IMG/VR virus record: IMGVR_UViG_3300035698_031273
Span: 1-64,000 of that record
Direction: 5' to 3' (one strand)
Origin: a virus
Length of the DNA stretch: 64,000 bases
Positions 32,539 through 41,600 of the stretch are shown piece after piece; the first letter of the stretch is position 1, and each line of letters opens with the position of its first letter. The notes below the pieces were generated by a model. It saw only the letters and a list, made by a program, of their open reading frames with translations, did no database searches and was not told the DNA's origin. Position numbers and translations under genes: made by a program.

Positions 32539-32678
32539 ATCATGTTTGGTAGAAAATACCTATTTCTGTGTTTCTATGCATGGAAATATAAGTAATTAAA
32601 TATCTTTTAAAATTTCTATTCTTTTGTGTTTTATTTTTTTTGTCGATAGATACTTAGTGTGTTTTAAGGAGAATCAAG

Positions 32679-33125
32679 ATGCTTTTGAATGATAGTTCCA
32701 ATAATTTTATTATAGTTAAAGTTTACTATATGTATCGGGAAGATGAATTTGGTAAACGTGTAGTTGTGGTTTCTGATAAAAAAGCTGAAGAAATGCTTTC
32801 AAATATTGATGAGGCTAATAAGAAACAGGTGCAGATATTATCTACTCAGTGGAGACAACTTTCTTGGAAGGACCAGAAAGTCATTGTTAAGCAATCTGCT
32901 AGTATTTCTGATCCTGTTACAGGTAGTGTAAATTTTGATTTATATGGTTTTAGAGACGCTAGGATTAAGGCCTGTCTTAAAAAGTGGAATTTGACTGATG
33001 ATGAACAAAATCCTATTCCAGTTACACCTGAAAATATTGATTTTTTACCAGCAGATATTGTTTTTGCTTTACAGGCTAAATTTGATGCTGCAGTGGAGGT
33101 CAGCGAAGAGGAAATGGGAAAATAG
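32679..33125 (+). CDS. Tail assembly chaperone (gpG-like)
   Basis: A 148-residue protein. The C-terminal half (ARIKACLKKWNLTDDEQNPIPVT, then INFLP-type sequence IDFLPADIVFALQAKF) is the signature of tail-assembly chaperones that act with the tape measure protein. The last codons hold a perfect slippery heptamer, so a minority of ribosomes should shift -1 and add about 68 residues from the next frame to give a gpGT fusion, as in lambda. Preceded by AAGGAG. Confidence 0.82.
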   Translation: MLLNDSSNNFIIVKVYYMYREDEFGKRVVVVSDKKAEEMLSNIDEANKKQVQILSTQWRQLSWKDQKVIVKQSASISDPVTGSVNFDLYGFRDARIKACLKKWNLTDDEQNPIPVTPENIDFLPADIVFALQAKFDAAVEVSEEEMGK

Positions 33126-33155
33126 CAGAGGCCATGAGTGCTTTAGCTGGTGGCC
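33116..33155 (+). promoter_or_regulatory. Programmed -1 frameshift site GGGAAAA with stimulatory hairpin
   Basis: G-GGA-AAA (33116-33122) is in the correct frame immediately before the UAG stop (33123-33125). After a -1 slip the frame reads on through GCA-GAG-GCC into the downstream gene. A spacer of seven bases leads to a stem GGCCA (33130-33134) / TGGCC (33151-33155). Lambda G/GT uses GGGAAAG in the same place. Confidence 0.85.
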
Positions 33156-33325
33156 GTAGTGTTCCATGTTCAAATCCTTGTATTTCAGAATTTTTGTTGG
33201 CAAAAGAATTTCACTGGACTCTAAAAGAGATAGATGAAACACCTTATGAGAAGATAAAGCTTTTTCTTGATATGTTATCCATTTATAATAGAGTCCAAAA
33301 TAGTGCTAATAAGAGTAAAAAATGA
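33134..33325 (+). CDS. Tail assembly chaperone C-terminal part (T domain), mainly made by -1 frameshift
   Basis: 63 residues from ATG 33134, in the frame reached by -1 slippage from the chaperone gene. SVPCSNPCISEFLLAKEFHWTLKEIDETPYEKIKLF is arranged like lambda T, with EFHWTLKEIDE the most typical part. No clear ribosome-binding site precedes the ATG, so expression as the fusion is more likely than independent translation. It overlaps the following small gene by ATGA. Confidence 0.8.
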   Translation: MSALAGGRSVPCSNPCISEFLLAKEFHWTLKEIDETPYEKIKLFLDMLSIYNRVQNSANKSKK

Positions 33326-33444
33326 ATGATTTATTAATATTTTTGTTTATAAGGGAATTTTATTTAACATTGGAAGAAATAAAAAAAATACCAAGTAATA
33401 TGGTGAGAGAAATGATTTTGTTATTAAGAAAGGAAAATTTATGA
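33322..33444 (+). CDS. Small second T-domain-like protein
   Basis: A 40-residue protein (MNDLLIFLFIREFYLTLEEI...). Its REFYLTLEEIKKIPSNMV aligns with KEFHWTLKEIDETPYEKI of the preceding T domain, showing that it is a duplicated, shortened copy. ATGA overlaps at both ends couple it to its neighbours. Confidence 0.7.
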   Translation: MNDLLIFLFIREFYLTLEEIKKIPSNMVREMILLLRKENL

Positions 33445-33863
33445 TTAGTGTATTGGTAAAAGAAAACGAAGAAATAACAGTAAAGATTGTTATTGGTGCT
33501 AATAAAGATGGAAATATTTATTGTGAGCCATTTAGAGACAAAGAAGAACTAGTGAAGTTTCTTGGTGAGGACATTAAAGGAGAAATAGAAGAACATATGG
33601 TTATTTTTAGGAGACCAAGTTCTAAAGACATGAAGGAAATATCTGCTGATGTATTTAGTTTTGGAGGAGAAGGTGATATAGGTTTTAATCCTTTGGCTGC
33701 TCGGTTTGCTAAAATGAAAAAACTTATAAAATCATGGTCTTTTTTTGATGAACAGGGAAATAAAATTGCTGCTACTGCTGATAATATCTCTTCTTTAAAT
33801 CCTGCTATTGGCAATGTTTTAGGAGCAGAATTAGATTCAGCAACAGGTGGATTAATTAGATAG
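33441..33863 (+). CDS. Second tail assembly chaperone-like protein
   Basis: A 140-residue protein. Its C-terminal half (MKKLIKSWSFFDEQGNKIAATADNISSLNPAIGNVLGAEL) parallels the first chaperone's KACLKKWNLTDDEQNPIPVTPENIDFLPADI region, with W, D-E-Q and the N-I-x-x-L pattern in the same order. The N-terminal part differs. The order chaperone-T-T-chaperone suggests a local duplication. It ends convergently with the minus-strand membrane gene, leaving only one base between stops. Confidence 0.72.
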   Translation: MISVLVKENEEITVKIVIGANKDGNIYCEPFRDKEELVKFLGEDIKGEIEEHMVIFRRPSSKDMKEISADVFSFGGEGDIGFNPLAARFAKMKKLIKSWSFFDEQGNKIAATADNISSLNPAIGNVLGAELDSATGGLIR

Positions 33864-33864
33864 T

Positions 33865-34263
33865 TCACCTGCCTGTTATTTTTCCAAGAAAGCCAGATAT
33901 GACAGTTCCCGCATAGAAGATAAGTAGAAGTATTAAATATCCTACCAATTGTATTTCTTTGGCGGAACAAGGCCACTCCCATATCCATACACAAATAACT
34001 GTTAATATCCATATGAGAAATGTGGGAATCCATGATCGTGTTACAAATATTAATAGAAAACTAAAAACAATAACTAAACAGAGACGGTCAAAGTGAAAAT
34101 CTTCTATTTCTTCATCTTCTTGTAGTGTCCATCCTTGTTTGATATCATGTCCGAGTTCCACCATCTCAGGATCATTTTTGCATTCTCCATAAGCCCACCA
34201 CATGACAACAATGAACAGAACTACTGCTCCTATTTTTGTAATTATTCCTAGTTTTGTTTCCAT
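33865..34263 (-). CDS. Multi-pass membrane protein, copy A of a duplicated pair
   Basis: A 132-residue protein starting METKLGIITKIG. Four hydrophobic segments (about 8-24, 60-76, 80-95, 104-124) are separated by an acidic loop (WTLQEDEEIEDFHFDRL). It is paralogous to the next minus-strand gene, sharing METKL, the acidic loop (W-T-x-Q-E-D-E) and a WPxxxKEI segment. AGAGG precedes the ATG. Transcribed against the tail operon, it is an accessory gene; function unknown, possibly an inner-membrane exclusion protein. Confidence 0.78.
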   Translation of the reverse strand: METKLGIITKIGAVVLFIVVMWWAYGECKNDPEMVELGHDIKQGWTLQEDEEIEDFHFDRLCLVIVFSFLLIFVTRSWIPTFLIWILTVICVWIWEWPCSAKEIQLVGYLILLLIFYAGTVISGFLGKITGR

Positions 34264-34320
34264 TTTTACCTCTGGTTTTATTGCCTTTTATTTCATTTCT
34301 CTATTTTAATAGGTTTTCTT

Positions 34321-34338
34321 ATATAATGCTGGAAAATT
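34321..34338. repeat. 18-bp repeat, copy 1
   Basis: ATATAATGCTGGAAAATT, perfect match to three other copies. It lies 58 bases upstream of the start of the minus-strand gene at 34263. Confidence 0.9.
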
Positions 34339-34343
34339 TTAAA

Positions 34344-34730
34344 TTATTTATTAAAAATGCCTTTTATAGCAGCTCCAAATACAAGAACAAGTCCTATTGC
34401 AAGAAATGCAGCAATTTCTAATTCTTTAAAAGTTAAAGGCCATTTCCATATTGCTACAGAAAGAATAATTAATGCCCATAAAGAAACTACAAAGCCAGGA
34501 GATATAAACAATAAAATAAAACTAATTCCCATTAACAAGAATAAACGTCCTAGATGAACATCTTCTGTTGTTTCATCTTCTTGTTGAGTCCATTCTTCTG
34601 TAGCAATATTTGCAATAGGAGCCAAGTCAGGCCACACTGCTTTATATCCCCACCATATGGCAATTATGAATAAAATTGGCACTCCTATTATAAGACAGTA
34701 GTTTTTGATTACTTCTAATTTAGTTTCCAT
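34344..34730 (-). CDS. Multi-pass membrane protein, copy B of a duplicated pair
   Basis: A 128-residue protein starting METKLEVIKNYC. Four hydrophobic segments and an acidic loop (WTQQEDETTEDVHLGRL) match its paralogue at 33865, with WPLTFKELE near the end. A sigma70 promoter (TTGATA-17-TAAAAT on this strand) lies 27-55 bases upstream. One copy of the 18-bp repeat lies about 60 bases upstream of the start in both paralogues, so gene and control region were duplicated together. Confidence 0.78.
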   Translation of the reverse strand: METKLEVIKNYCLIIGVPILFIIAIWWGYKAVWPDLAPIANIATEEWTQQEDETTEDVHLGRLFLLMGISFILLFISPGFVVSLWALIILSVAIWKWPLTFKELEIAAFLAIGLVLVFGAAIKGIFNK

Positions 34731-34756
34731 TTTTTTACCCTTTATTTAGGTTTTTT

Positions 34757-34785
34757 ATTTTAGCATCTTTCTCTACATATATCAA
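34757..34785 (-). promoter_or_regulatory. Sigma70 promoter for the minus-strand membrane genes
   Basis: On the minus strand TTGATA (34785-34780) and TAAAAT (34762-34757) are separated by exactly 17 bases, upstream of ATG 34730. The nearest 18-bp repeat copy ends eight bases upstream of the -35 element, a position suited to an activator or operator. Confidence 0.65.
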
Positions 34786-34792
34786 TTGAATC

Positions 34793-34810
34793 ATATAATG
34801 CTGGAAAATT
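34793..34810. repeat. 18-bp repeat, copy 2
   Basis: Perfect copy, 63 bases upstream of the start of the minus-strand gene at 34730, just beyond its -35 element. Confidence 0.9.
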
Positions 34811-34872
34811 ATAGAATTTTGCCCAAAAATAATGAAAAAACTGCATTTTTACTCAAAAATAAGGCATTTTTC

Positions 34873-34890
34873 ATATAATGCTGGAAAATT
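34873..34890. repeat. 18-bp repeat, copy 3
   Basis: Perfect copy, 80 bases from copy 2. The spacing sequence contains partly repeated A/T-rich words (ACTCAAAAATAAGG and ACTCAAAAAGAGGG). Confidence 0.9.
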
Positions 34891-34922
34891 TCACATTTTA
34901 ACATAAATAAATGGGGTTTTTT

Positions 34923-34940
34923 ATATAATGCTGGAAAATT
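34923..34940. repeat. 18-bp repeat, copy 4
   Basis: Perfect copy, 50 bases from copy 3 and about 95 bases before the tape measure ATG. The 302-base gap 34731-35033 contains no gene, only these repeats, the minus-strand promoter and A/T-rich sequence. Confidence 0.9.
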
Positions 34941-35033
34941 CCTAATTTTACTCAAAAAGAGGGATTTTTCAGAAAAAATTAAAATAAAAGGGTAGGAAAT
35001 TTCTTTAAAAAATTCTTTGAGGATTAATTTATT

Positions 35034-38000
35034 ATGCCAGAAGATGTAAGTAAAAATATAAATTATAATATAGAAGCTAATCTTAAATCTGTAGGTTTTG
35101 GTAAGGCTACTGGTGATGTTAACAAAGTTTTAGAGGAGATGAAAAAACTAAATATCGTTAATAAAGCAGCACAAAAAATTTATGGAGATACAGGAAAATC
35201 TATTGTTAAGATGGCCAGAGACAATGTAAGAAGTTCTAAAAATACTTCTAAGGCTACGAAGGAATTAACCGAACATACAAAAGGCTATAGGAGAGAAATA
35301 AATGTCTTAACAAGATCAGTAAAAAATGCTATTGGCTCTATTACTAAAATAGGGGTTGCATTAGTAACAGCTGGTGAAATAAATATTAGAGGTTTCAAGA
35401 CTTTACAGGAATTAAACAAGTCATATATTAAAGTATCTGGCTCTGCTTTAAAATATGGAATTGGCTTGGGTGAAGTTGAGGCCATGTCGAAGCGAGCTAT
35501 TAATACAATGGGATTAACTCGTAAAGAAGCACTTGAATTGTTTGATGTTTTTCAGAAAGGATTTGTTGGAGTAAGTACTATAGGAGTTAAGGGTTTTGAA
35601 AAGATATCTTCAAATATTAGAAATGTTGTAGGTCCAGATTTACAAGCCATTACAGCAGCATTCGGAGAAATAAATGCAATAACTCAAAGATTGCCTAGTA
35701 CACTTTCTTTGTTTGAAAATGTTAAAGACCCAGCCATTAATAAAAATTTGAGAGAATCTATTACTTTATGGCAATTAAGTGGAACCATGACTAGAGAATC
35801 AGCAAATATGATGCGTGATTATATTACACAGGGTCAGCAATTAACGGAATTTGAAAAAGCAGAACGAGAAGAACTGAAAAAAAGTCAAGCGGTGTTTCAA
35901 AAGTTTAAGGAAATTGCTATAATCGTTGGATCAGGAGTAGCCAAGGCATTAATGCCTATCTTTGAGGAAATATCTTCTTGGATGAAAAAGTTTAGAGAAG
36001 GACCTACTTTAGGAGACATGTTTGAGAAGTTTAAAGAAAAAGTAGAAGAGACAGTGCCTCATTTAAAGAAATTTGCTCAGGCTATTGCTTACTTAGGGTT
36101 AGTTGCATGGTTAGCAAAAGTTGCTGTTGGAGCAATGCTGGTAGCAAAGGCTATTGCTGCAATTGGATTTACACCGCTTCTTATAGGTATTACCGCTGCT
36201 GTTGCGGGCTTTTTTGCACTTAAAGCAGCATGGGATCATTTTTTCGGCAGCAAAGGTATGGATAAAATGTTAGAAGGGCAAAAAAAACAAGCTGAGCAAA
36301 CCAAAAAACAAAAAGAGATTGAAGAAGAGAGGCAAAAAGAAGCATTAAAAGCTGCTCAAGCTATAGGACAAGCAGAGTCAGATAGAGCCGCTGCTATTGT
36401 AGCAAGAACTCAGCTTAGTCAGAAATCAATAGATGCTCAAAAAAGTGAGTTGTCTAGTCTGGTGAAATATATGCAGATGACTAATAGAATTTCTACCGAA
36501 GAACTTATGATAAAACGAGATAAAATATTAAAAGAAATTACATATCAGATAGGTCGTCAAGAAATAATTATACAAAATGCTAAAAAAATTCTAGCTAGTG
36601 AAACAGCTACTGCTGATCAAAAAAAAGAGGCAGGAACATCAGAATCTAATGCAATTGCAAAAATAAATACATTAAGGGTAGAAGAGTTAACCACAGCAGA
36701 AAGCATTATGCCAGTTTACCAAACAAGATTAGATATTGTTAGTAAAGAAGCTAATTTGATGGGATCAATGGTACAATTGGTAGACAATTATGCTATTGGT
36801 GTTGGAGCTTCAGCAAAAATGAGAATGCAAGCAGTTTCTGCCTTAGACAAACAAATGAAAGTTCTTAAAGACGAAATGAAAATAGCTGAAGATTTGTATG
36901 AAAAGAATGGGGATTTATATGCCCTTCAGAGTAGAATGCTTGATTTACAGAACCAACAATTGCAAGTCCAGATGAAACAAGCTTCAATGGTAAAAACTTT
37001 ACGTGATGGATGGATCGAAGCTATTGGAGCTATGAATACTGGAGCCGGAAGATATTCTAAGATAATTATGGATGCCAATCAAAATACTGCTCAATTAATA
37101 AAATTTGGGGGTATTATTTCTTCTCGTTCTGGTTCTTATGATCCTGAAGCTGGCTATAGAACTGCTGCTAGATATTCTGCTAATCAACAGGGAGGTTTTA
37201 CTGCTCCTCAATATGGAGTTGGAGGTCAAGGAGGTTTTGCTTATCGTACTCCTACTACTCCACTTGAAGCACTTATGTTGGAGCAAACAAAACGTATGGA
37301 AGCCGCTGGTCTTGCTGCTTCTTATGGTGAAGCCATTTCTGCAGGAAAAGGTAATCAAGAAGGACAGGCTCTTTCTCAACATCCTTATAAAGAAGCTTAT
37401 ATGAATTCTGGTGGAGGTCAAATGGGTGGTGGAGCATCGAAAAAAGTAGAGGACAGCAGAAAAATATATAATGATAGAATGGCGGCTAATTTAGGAATAC
37501 CGACATCTAAAAAAACAAAATCTGAAGATGAAATAGAGGGTAGTAAAACAGATATAGAAAAAATTGTAGCAGAATTAGTTAAAATATCAACTGATAAAGT
37601 AGAAATTAATGGAAAAAATATAAGTTTTTCACCAACAGGAGGAGTTTCACCAACGGGAACAGTTTCACAAGTTCCGCCTCCTACTCCTACTGAATTAGAA
37701 GCAGCATCTCAAATAACAGGAACATTACCAGTAACAAAAGCTAAGCCTATCGGACCAGAGATGACAGGTGAAGTTGAATATAGTAGTTCTGGTGCAATTA
37801 GTAGTGCTGGTATTCCTCGGGGTTTGACGGTAGGAGGTGTGGAATATAGCCAAAAACAAGCAGAACAATATAGACAGATAAAGGCACATAAACTTTCTCC
37901 TGAAATAGAGGAAAAAATACGTACTACTGAAGGAGAACCACGTTTACAGGAAATTAAAGAGAAACTTGCTGCCGAACGAGATGTGTGGTTTACACAACTT

Positions 38001-38600
38001 GAGAATCTTGTATCTTCAGGAAATGCAGGAGGACGAACAGAACAAGAGGTTCAGGTAGAAATGAAAAGGCTAAAAAATAGCGGTTGGGGTGGGTTATATA
38101 ATACTTTATTGACCGACGACGCACTGAGAAATAAAGCTAGTAAAAGATTAGAACAAAGAACTCAAAAAGAGGAATCTATGTCTCCTTCAATGAGAACAAG
38201 AGAAGCAGGACAGTTTGATCCGGATATAAATAGAAGCGTTATGGCTGCTGATGCCGCTATTGCCTCAGATGAAGAAGATAAATATAACAAAGATATTGCA
38301 CGGGAACAAAAATATCTTAAATCACAAGATGTTGTGCAGCAGATGAGACAAGCAGCAAATGTAAGAGTAGATGAACATCGGCAACAATGGGAAGGACAAA
38401 ATTCATCTTTTACTCCTTTTGATACAAATAATAATGTTGTTCATGTTAAATCAGATCCGGTTTCTGTTAATTTGAAATTAACCGATCTTTTTAAATTTCT
38501 TAAAACTTTTGACAATCGTGTTGCATCTACTATTGAGAGTGCGTCTACTGTGGCGGTAGAAAATCATATTGCTAAAAATGCTGATGGTTTAGTTTCATAA
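35034..38600 (+). CDS. Tail tape measure protein
   Basis: A 1188-residue protein. The N-terminal 330 residues are helical with coiled-coil character. A hydrophobic stretch follows (about 345-400: AYLGLVAWLAKVAVGAMLVAK and IGITAAVAGFFAL, two membrane-like helices), then long charged helices (about 410-650), a Gly/Tyr/Gln-rich region (about 690-810) and a disordered Pro/Thr section. This layout and the position after the tail chaperones are diagnostic. If the usual rule of about 0.15 nm per residue holds, the tail would be roughly 180 nm long. No lysozyme or peptidase domain is recognised. Confidence 0.9.
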   Translation: MPEDVSKNINYNIEANLKSVGFGKATGDVNKVLEEMKKLNIVNKAAQKIYGDTGKSIVKMARDNVRSSKNTSKATKELTEHTKGYRREINVLTRSVKNAIGSITKIGVALVTAGEINIRGFKTLQELNKSYIKVSGSALKYGIGLGEVEAMSKRAINTMGLTRKEALELFDVFQKGFVGVSTIGVKGFEKISSNIRNVVGPDLQAITAAFGEINAITQRLPSTLSLFENVKDPAINKNLRESITLWQLSGTMTRESANMMRDYITQGQQLTEFEKAEREELKKSQAVFQKFKEIAIIVGSGVAKALMPIFEEISSWMKKFREGPTLGDMFEKFKEKVEETVPHLKKFAQAIAYLGLVAWLAKVAVGAMLVAKAIAAIGFTPLLIGITAAVAGFFALKAAWDHFFGSKGMDKMLEGQKKQAEQTKKQKEIEEERQKEALKAAQAIGQAESDRAAAIVARTQLSQKSIDAQKSELSSLVKYMQMTNRISTEELMIKRDKILKEITYQIGRQEIIIQNAKKILASETATADQKKEAGTSESNAIAKINTLRVEELTTAESIMPVYQTRLDIVSKEANLMGSMVQLVDNYAIGVGASAKMRMQAVSALDKQMKVLKDEMKIAEDLYEKNGDLYALQSRMLDLQNQQLQVQMKQASMVKTLRDGWIEAIGAMNTGAGRYSKIIMDANQNTAQLIKFGGIISSRSGSYDPEAGYRTAARYSANQQGGFTAPQYGVGGQGGFAYRTPTTPLEALMLEQTKRMEAAGLAASYGEAISAGKGNQEGQALSQHPYKEAYMNSGGGQMGGGASKKVEDSRKIYNDRMAANLGIPTSKKTKSEDEIEGSKTDIEKIVAELVKISTDKVEINGKNISFSPTGGVSPTGTVSQVPPPTPTELEAASQITGTLPVTKAKPIGPEMTGEVEYSSSGAISSAGIPRGLTVGGVEYSQKQAEQYRQIKAHKLSPEIEEKIRTTEGEPRLQEIKEKLAAERDVWFTQLENLVSSGNAGGRTEQEVQVEMKRLKNSGWGGLYNTLLTDDALRNKASKRLEQRTQKEESMSPSMRTREAGQFDPDINRSVMAADAAIASDEEDKYNKDIAREQKYLKSQDVVQQMRQAANVRVDEHRQQWEGQNSSFTPFDTNNNVVHVKSDPVSVNLKLTDLFKFLKTFDNRVASTIESASTVAVENHIAKNADGLVS

Positions 38601-38623
38601 CATTTCTTTTTTAGGTAGTTCAT

Positions 38624-41600
38624 ATGGCTATTGTTTGTAAGGCAGAAGGATTTTTGGCTTATAATTCATCTGATTTAATTCCAGATGGATATATATGGCC
38701 CATTTTAAATAAAGAACACCCTGTTGGTGGTGTCAGGCAAAATGATTTAGATAATCCAGATGAAGGTGTCTCTTTTACTTACGAAAGAGATGCTGATGGT
38801 AATGTAACAGGAATAATTGAAAAAAGAAAACAATTGCCATGTTCATCTATAAATATTGAATGTATTTTTGGAAAACAGATGACAAATCAAGGGGGAACCC
38901 TTGTAGAACCAGGTACTTTTTTTGGGACTCCTGCTGGTAGTATAATAGCGGGATCTCTTCTTACAGGAGTTATGACAGGAGCACCATCACAAGGAACATC
39001 TAATTTTATTTTTCATATATGTGCAACAGAAACCAGATTTAATGTTCCTGTTAAAATAACTGAAGAAATTTTACAAACAGGTATATTTGAATTACCCTAT
39101 TATCCAATGTCAGTATTTGCTGTTGTTAAAGAATTTGTCGACCCCAATGACGAAACAGATACTGTTCCACATGGTTTGAAGTTCACAGATGCACAATTAT
39201 CTCAACTAGGATTATCTGAGACACGTAGACAGTATTTTAAAATAAAAGGGGTTACAGATTATAAGGGACGTTTTGGTGGAGTATATGGTAGTGCTGCTGG
39301 ACAACCACCACAATATGGCACTCCTGAAGCAGTAGATAGTATTTCTCCAGATTTATTTTTAGAAATTATAAGAGATAATAGAAAACTTAAATTTAGAGGA
39401 GATAATCCAGATGGAGGAGTTATATCTGGTTTACCTGTTGCCTCTACAACACAGAATGACATTACTGATAAAAAAATAAAAATAAATACTGATGGTCTAA
39501 CTGAAGAAGATTTAGGAAAAAAACTTTATATTACTATGTGCTTAGGGAGAGATAGATATGTTAGACATGTTGTTTCTCATCGTGGTAATGCTATTAACGC
39601 TGGTTCTGTTGGTGGTTCTGGAACAGCAGGCATTTTTTCTATAGGATTTGTAGTAGATGCATGGAATTATCAATTGTGTCAATGGATGGTTCCCAAGGGA
39701 GATCCTTCATTTAATGATAGTGATTCAGAATTTAAAGTTCCTTACTCATCTTTTCCTGCTCCAGTAACTGGAGAAACACTTGCTTCTCGTGTGGGAGAAT
39801 CAGATAGTTATGACGTAATAGAAGGATGGAGATTATCTGAAGGTATAACATATAAAACTTCAAAAATGTGGGCAGCAGATAAAAGGGGTATTATATTAAT
39901 TACCATAGAACATGGTCAAGTTAAACAAGCAACAGATACTATTATATTTCCCAGAGACCAAATAAGAGACCAAAATTGGTTTGATAATTATTTAAAGGAA
40001 AATAATTTAGAACAAGAAAATATTTCTTTATTTTCTGTTCAAGATGTTACTGGAATATTATATGATATTAGTGATATCAATAATACTCTTTTATATGATC
40101 AAGAAAAAATACCATATTATAGACCATTTGCGTTAGCACTTCAAAATGTAAGTAAATATTCTACAGACGATAGTCAGAGTGGTGTAGGAATAGTAAATCT
40201 TGATATTGTTAATAATAACTTACAAGTAGATGGTTCTTTTTATGATTTATCTAATTCATTATTTAAATCTACTCCTATGAGTTCTTATTTGGCTTCTGAC
40301 TCTACAGCAGGAGAAATGGGATATTCTGGGTTTGGTTGTACATTTATAGATGACAAAGGTAGTTATTTTGCAGGAAGCAATCCGTCTAATCAAACTACTT
40401 TTAGTCTGTATGTTCCAACAGGATTTATTATTGAGTCAGACTGGAGATTATTTAGTCCAGAATTTTATGGAAAATTTAGCAATAAAACAAGAATATATGT
40501 TGAAGATTTTTCTGGAGATGTTACTAGTCAACTTAGTAATTTATTTGTAAAGACAACTCCTATTATTGAGGGAGCTATATCTGTAGATCATAATTATTTT
40601 AGAGACGCAATATTAGTATTTGAAGATAATAAACTTAACGAGTGTATTTCTTTTCAATATTTTCCAAGAAGAAGTTATAAAAAAATAAGAAACAGATTAA
40701 CTTATAATAAAAATTTAAGTCATAATGTTCTTCCTTTTAATCATCATGATTTTTTAGGGGTTGGTTACGATAGATTAATAGGAACTATTCCTAGTTATAG
40801 CGTTGGGCGTCCTGCTTCTGTTGATTATTTTTATGCTTGCAATCCCCATCTTTCGGGAACATCTTATGATGAAATATATACTAAGAAAGTATTAGTTGAT
40901 GAAGGTCAAGTTAATTATATTGCTCCTGATAAAATAAGTATTGATATTGATGAAATTGATTTATTTCGTTCTCTTCAAATAACCTATTATTGTCATAATG
41001 TAGTAAATCTTTCAGAGGATCAAAAAAATATTTCTTTGCAATTTACCAGTACTAATACTGTAATTAATAATGTATACATGCCATTTTCTATGTCTACTTC
41101 TTCTTTTCCTAATCTTTTAATTATAGATTGTCGTTTTTATCGAGGAGGCCCTATTATATTAGAAGGGGAAATATTAAGATATGTAACTATACAAAAGATA
41201 GAAGCCATTACCATGGAACAGAATACTTTTTTTAAGTATAAGGTAGATGGTAAACAGCCTTCTATGATATATAGTGGGGATAATAAAATTGCAGTACTTT
41301 ATTCAGACAAGATGAATAATCTTTCTATAACTATTAGTTATGATAATGGGCTTAGCTGGTTTAATTATCAGGGTATCATTAGATTAGCAAAGGGAGAAAC
41401 TGCTAGTTTGCCATACATTGTTCATGATGATGTTATGAGTTTTATCCATTTGTTTTATGTTTTGAATAATAAATTTTTAATGTATCGGCAAGTAAATTTA
41501 AATGATCTTGTCTGTGAAGATTCTTTTTTAACATACAATCCTCCTGATTTAATAGGTCCAAATATTTCAGATGATGAAATTCAAGGAATAAATTTAGATG

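Noticed and set aside
34321-34940. TATAAT inside the 18-bp repeats read as four + strand -10 boxes
   Set aside because: No consistent -35 element lies at the right distance, and the position of the copies relative to the two minus-strand starts fits an operator role better, though a + strand promoter cannot be excluded.
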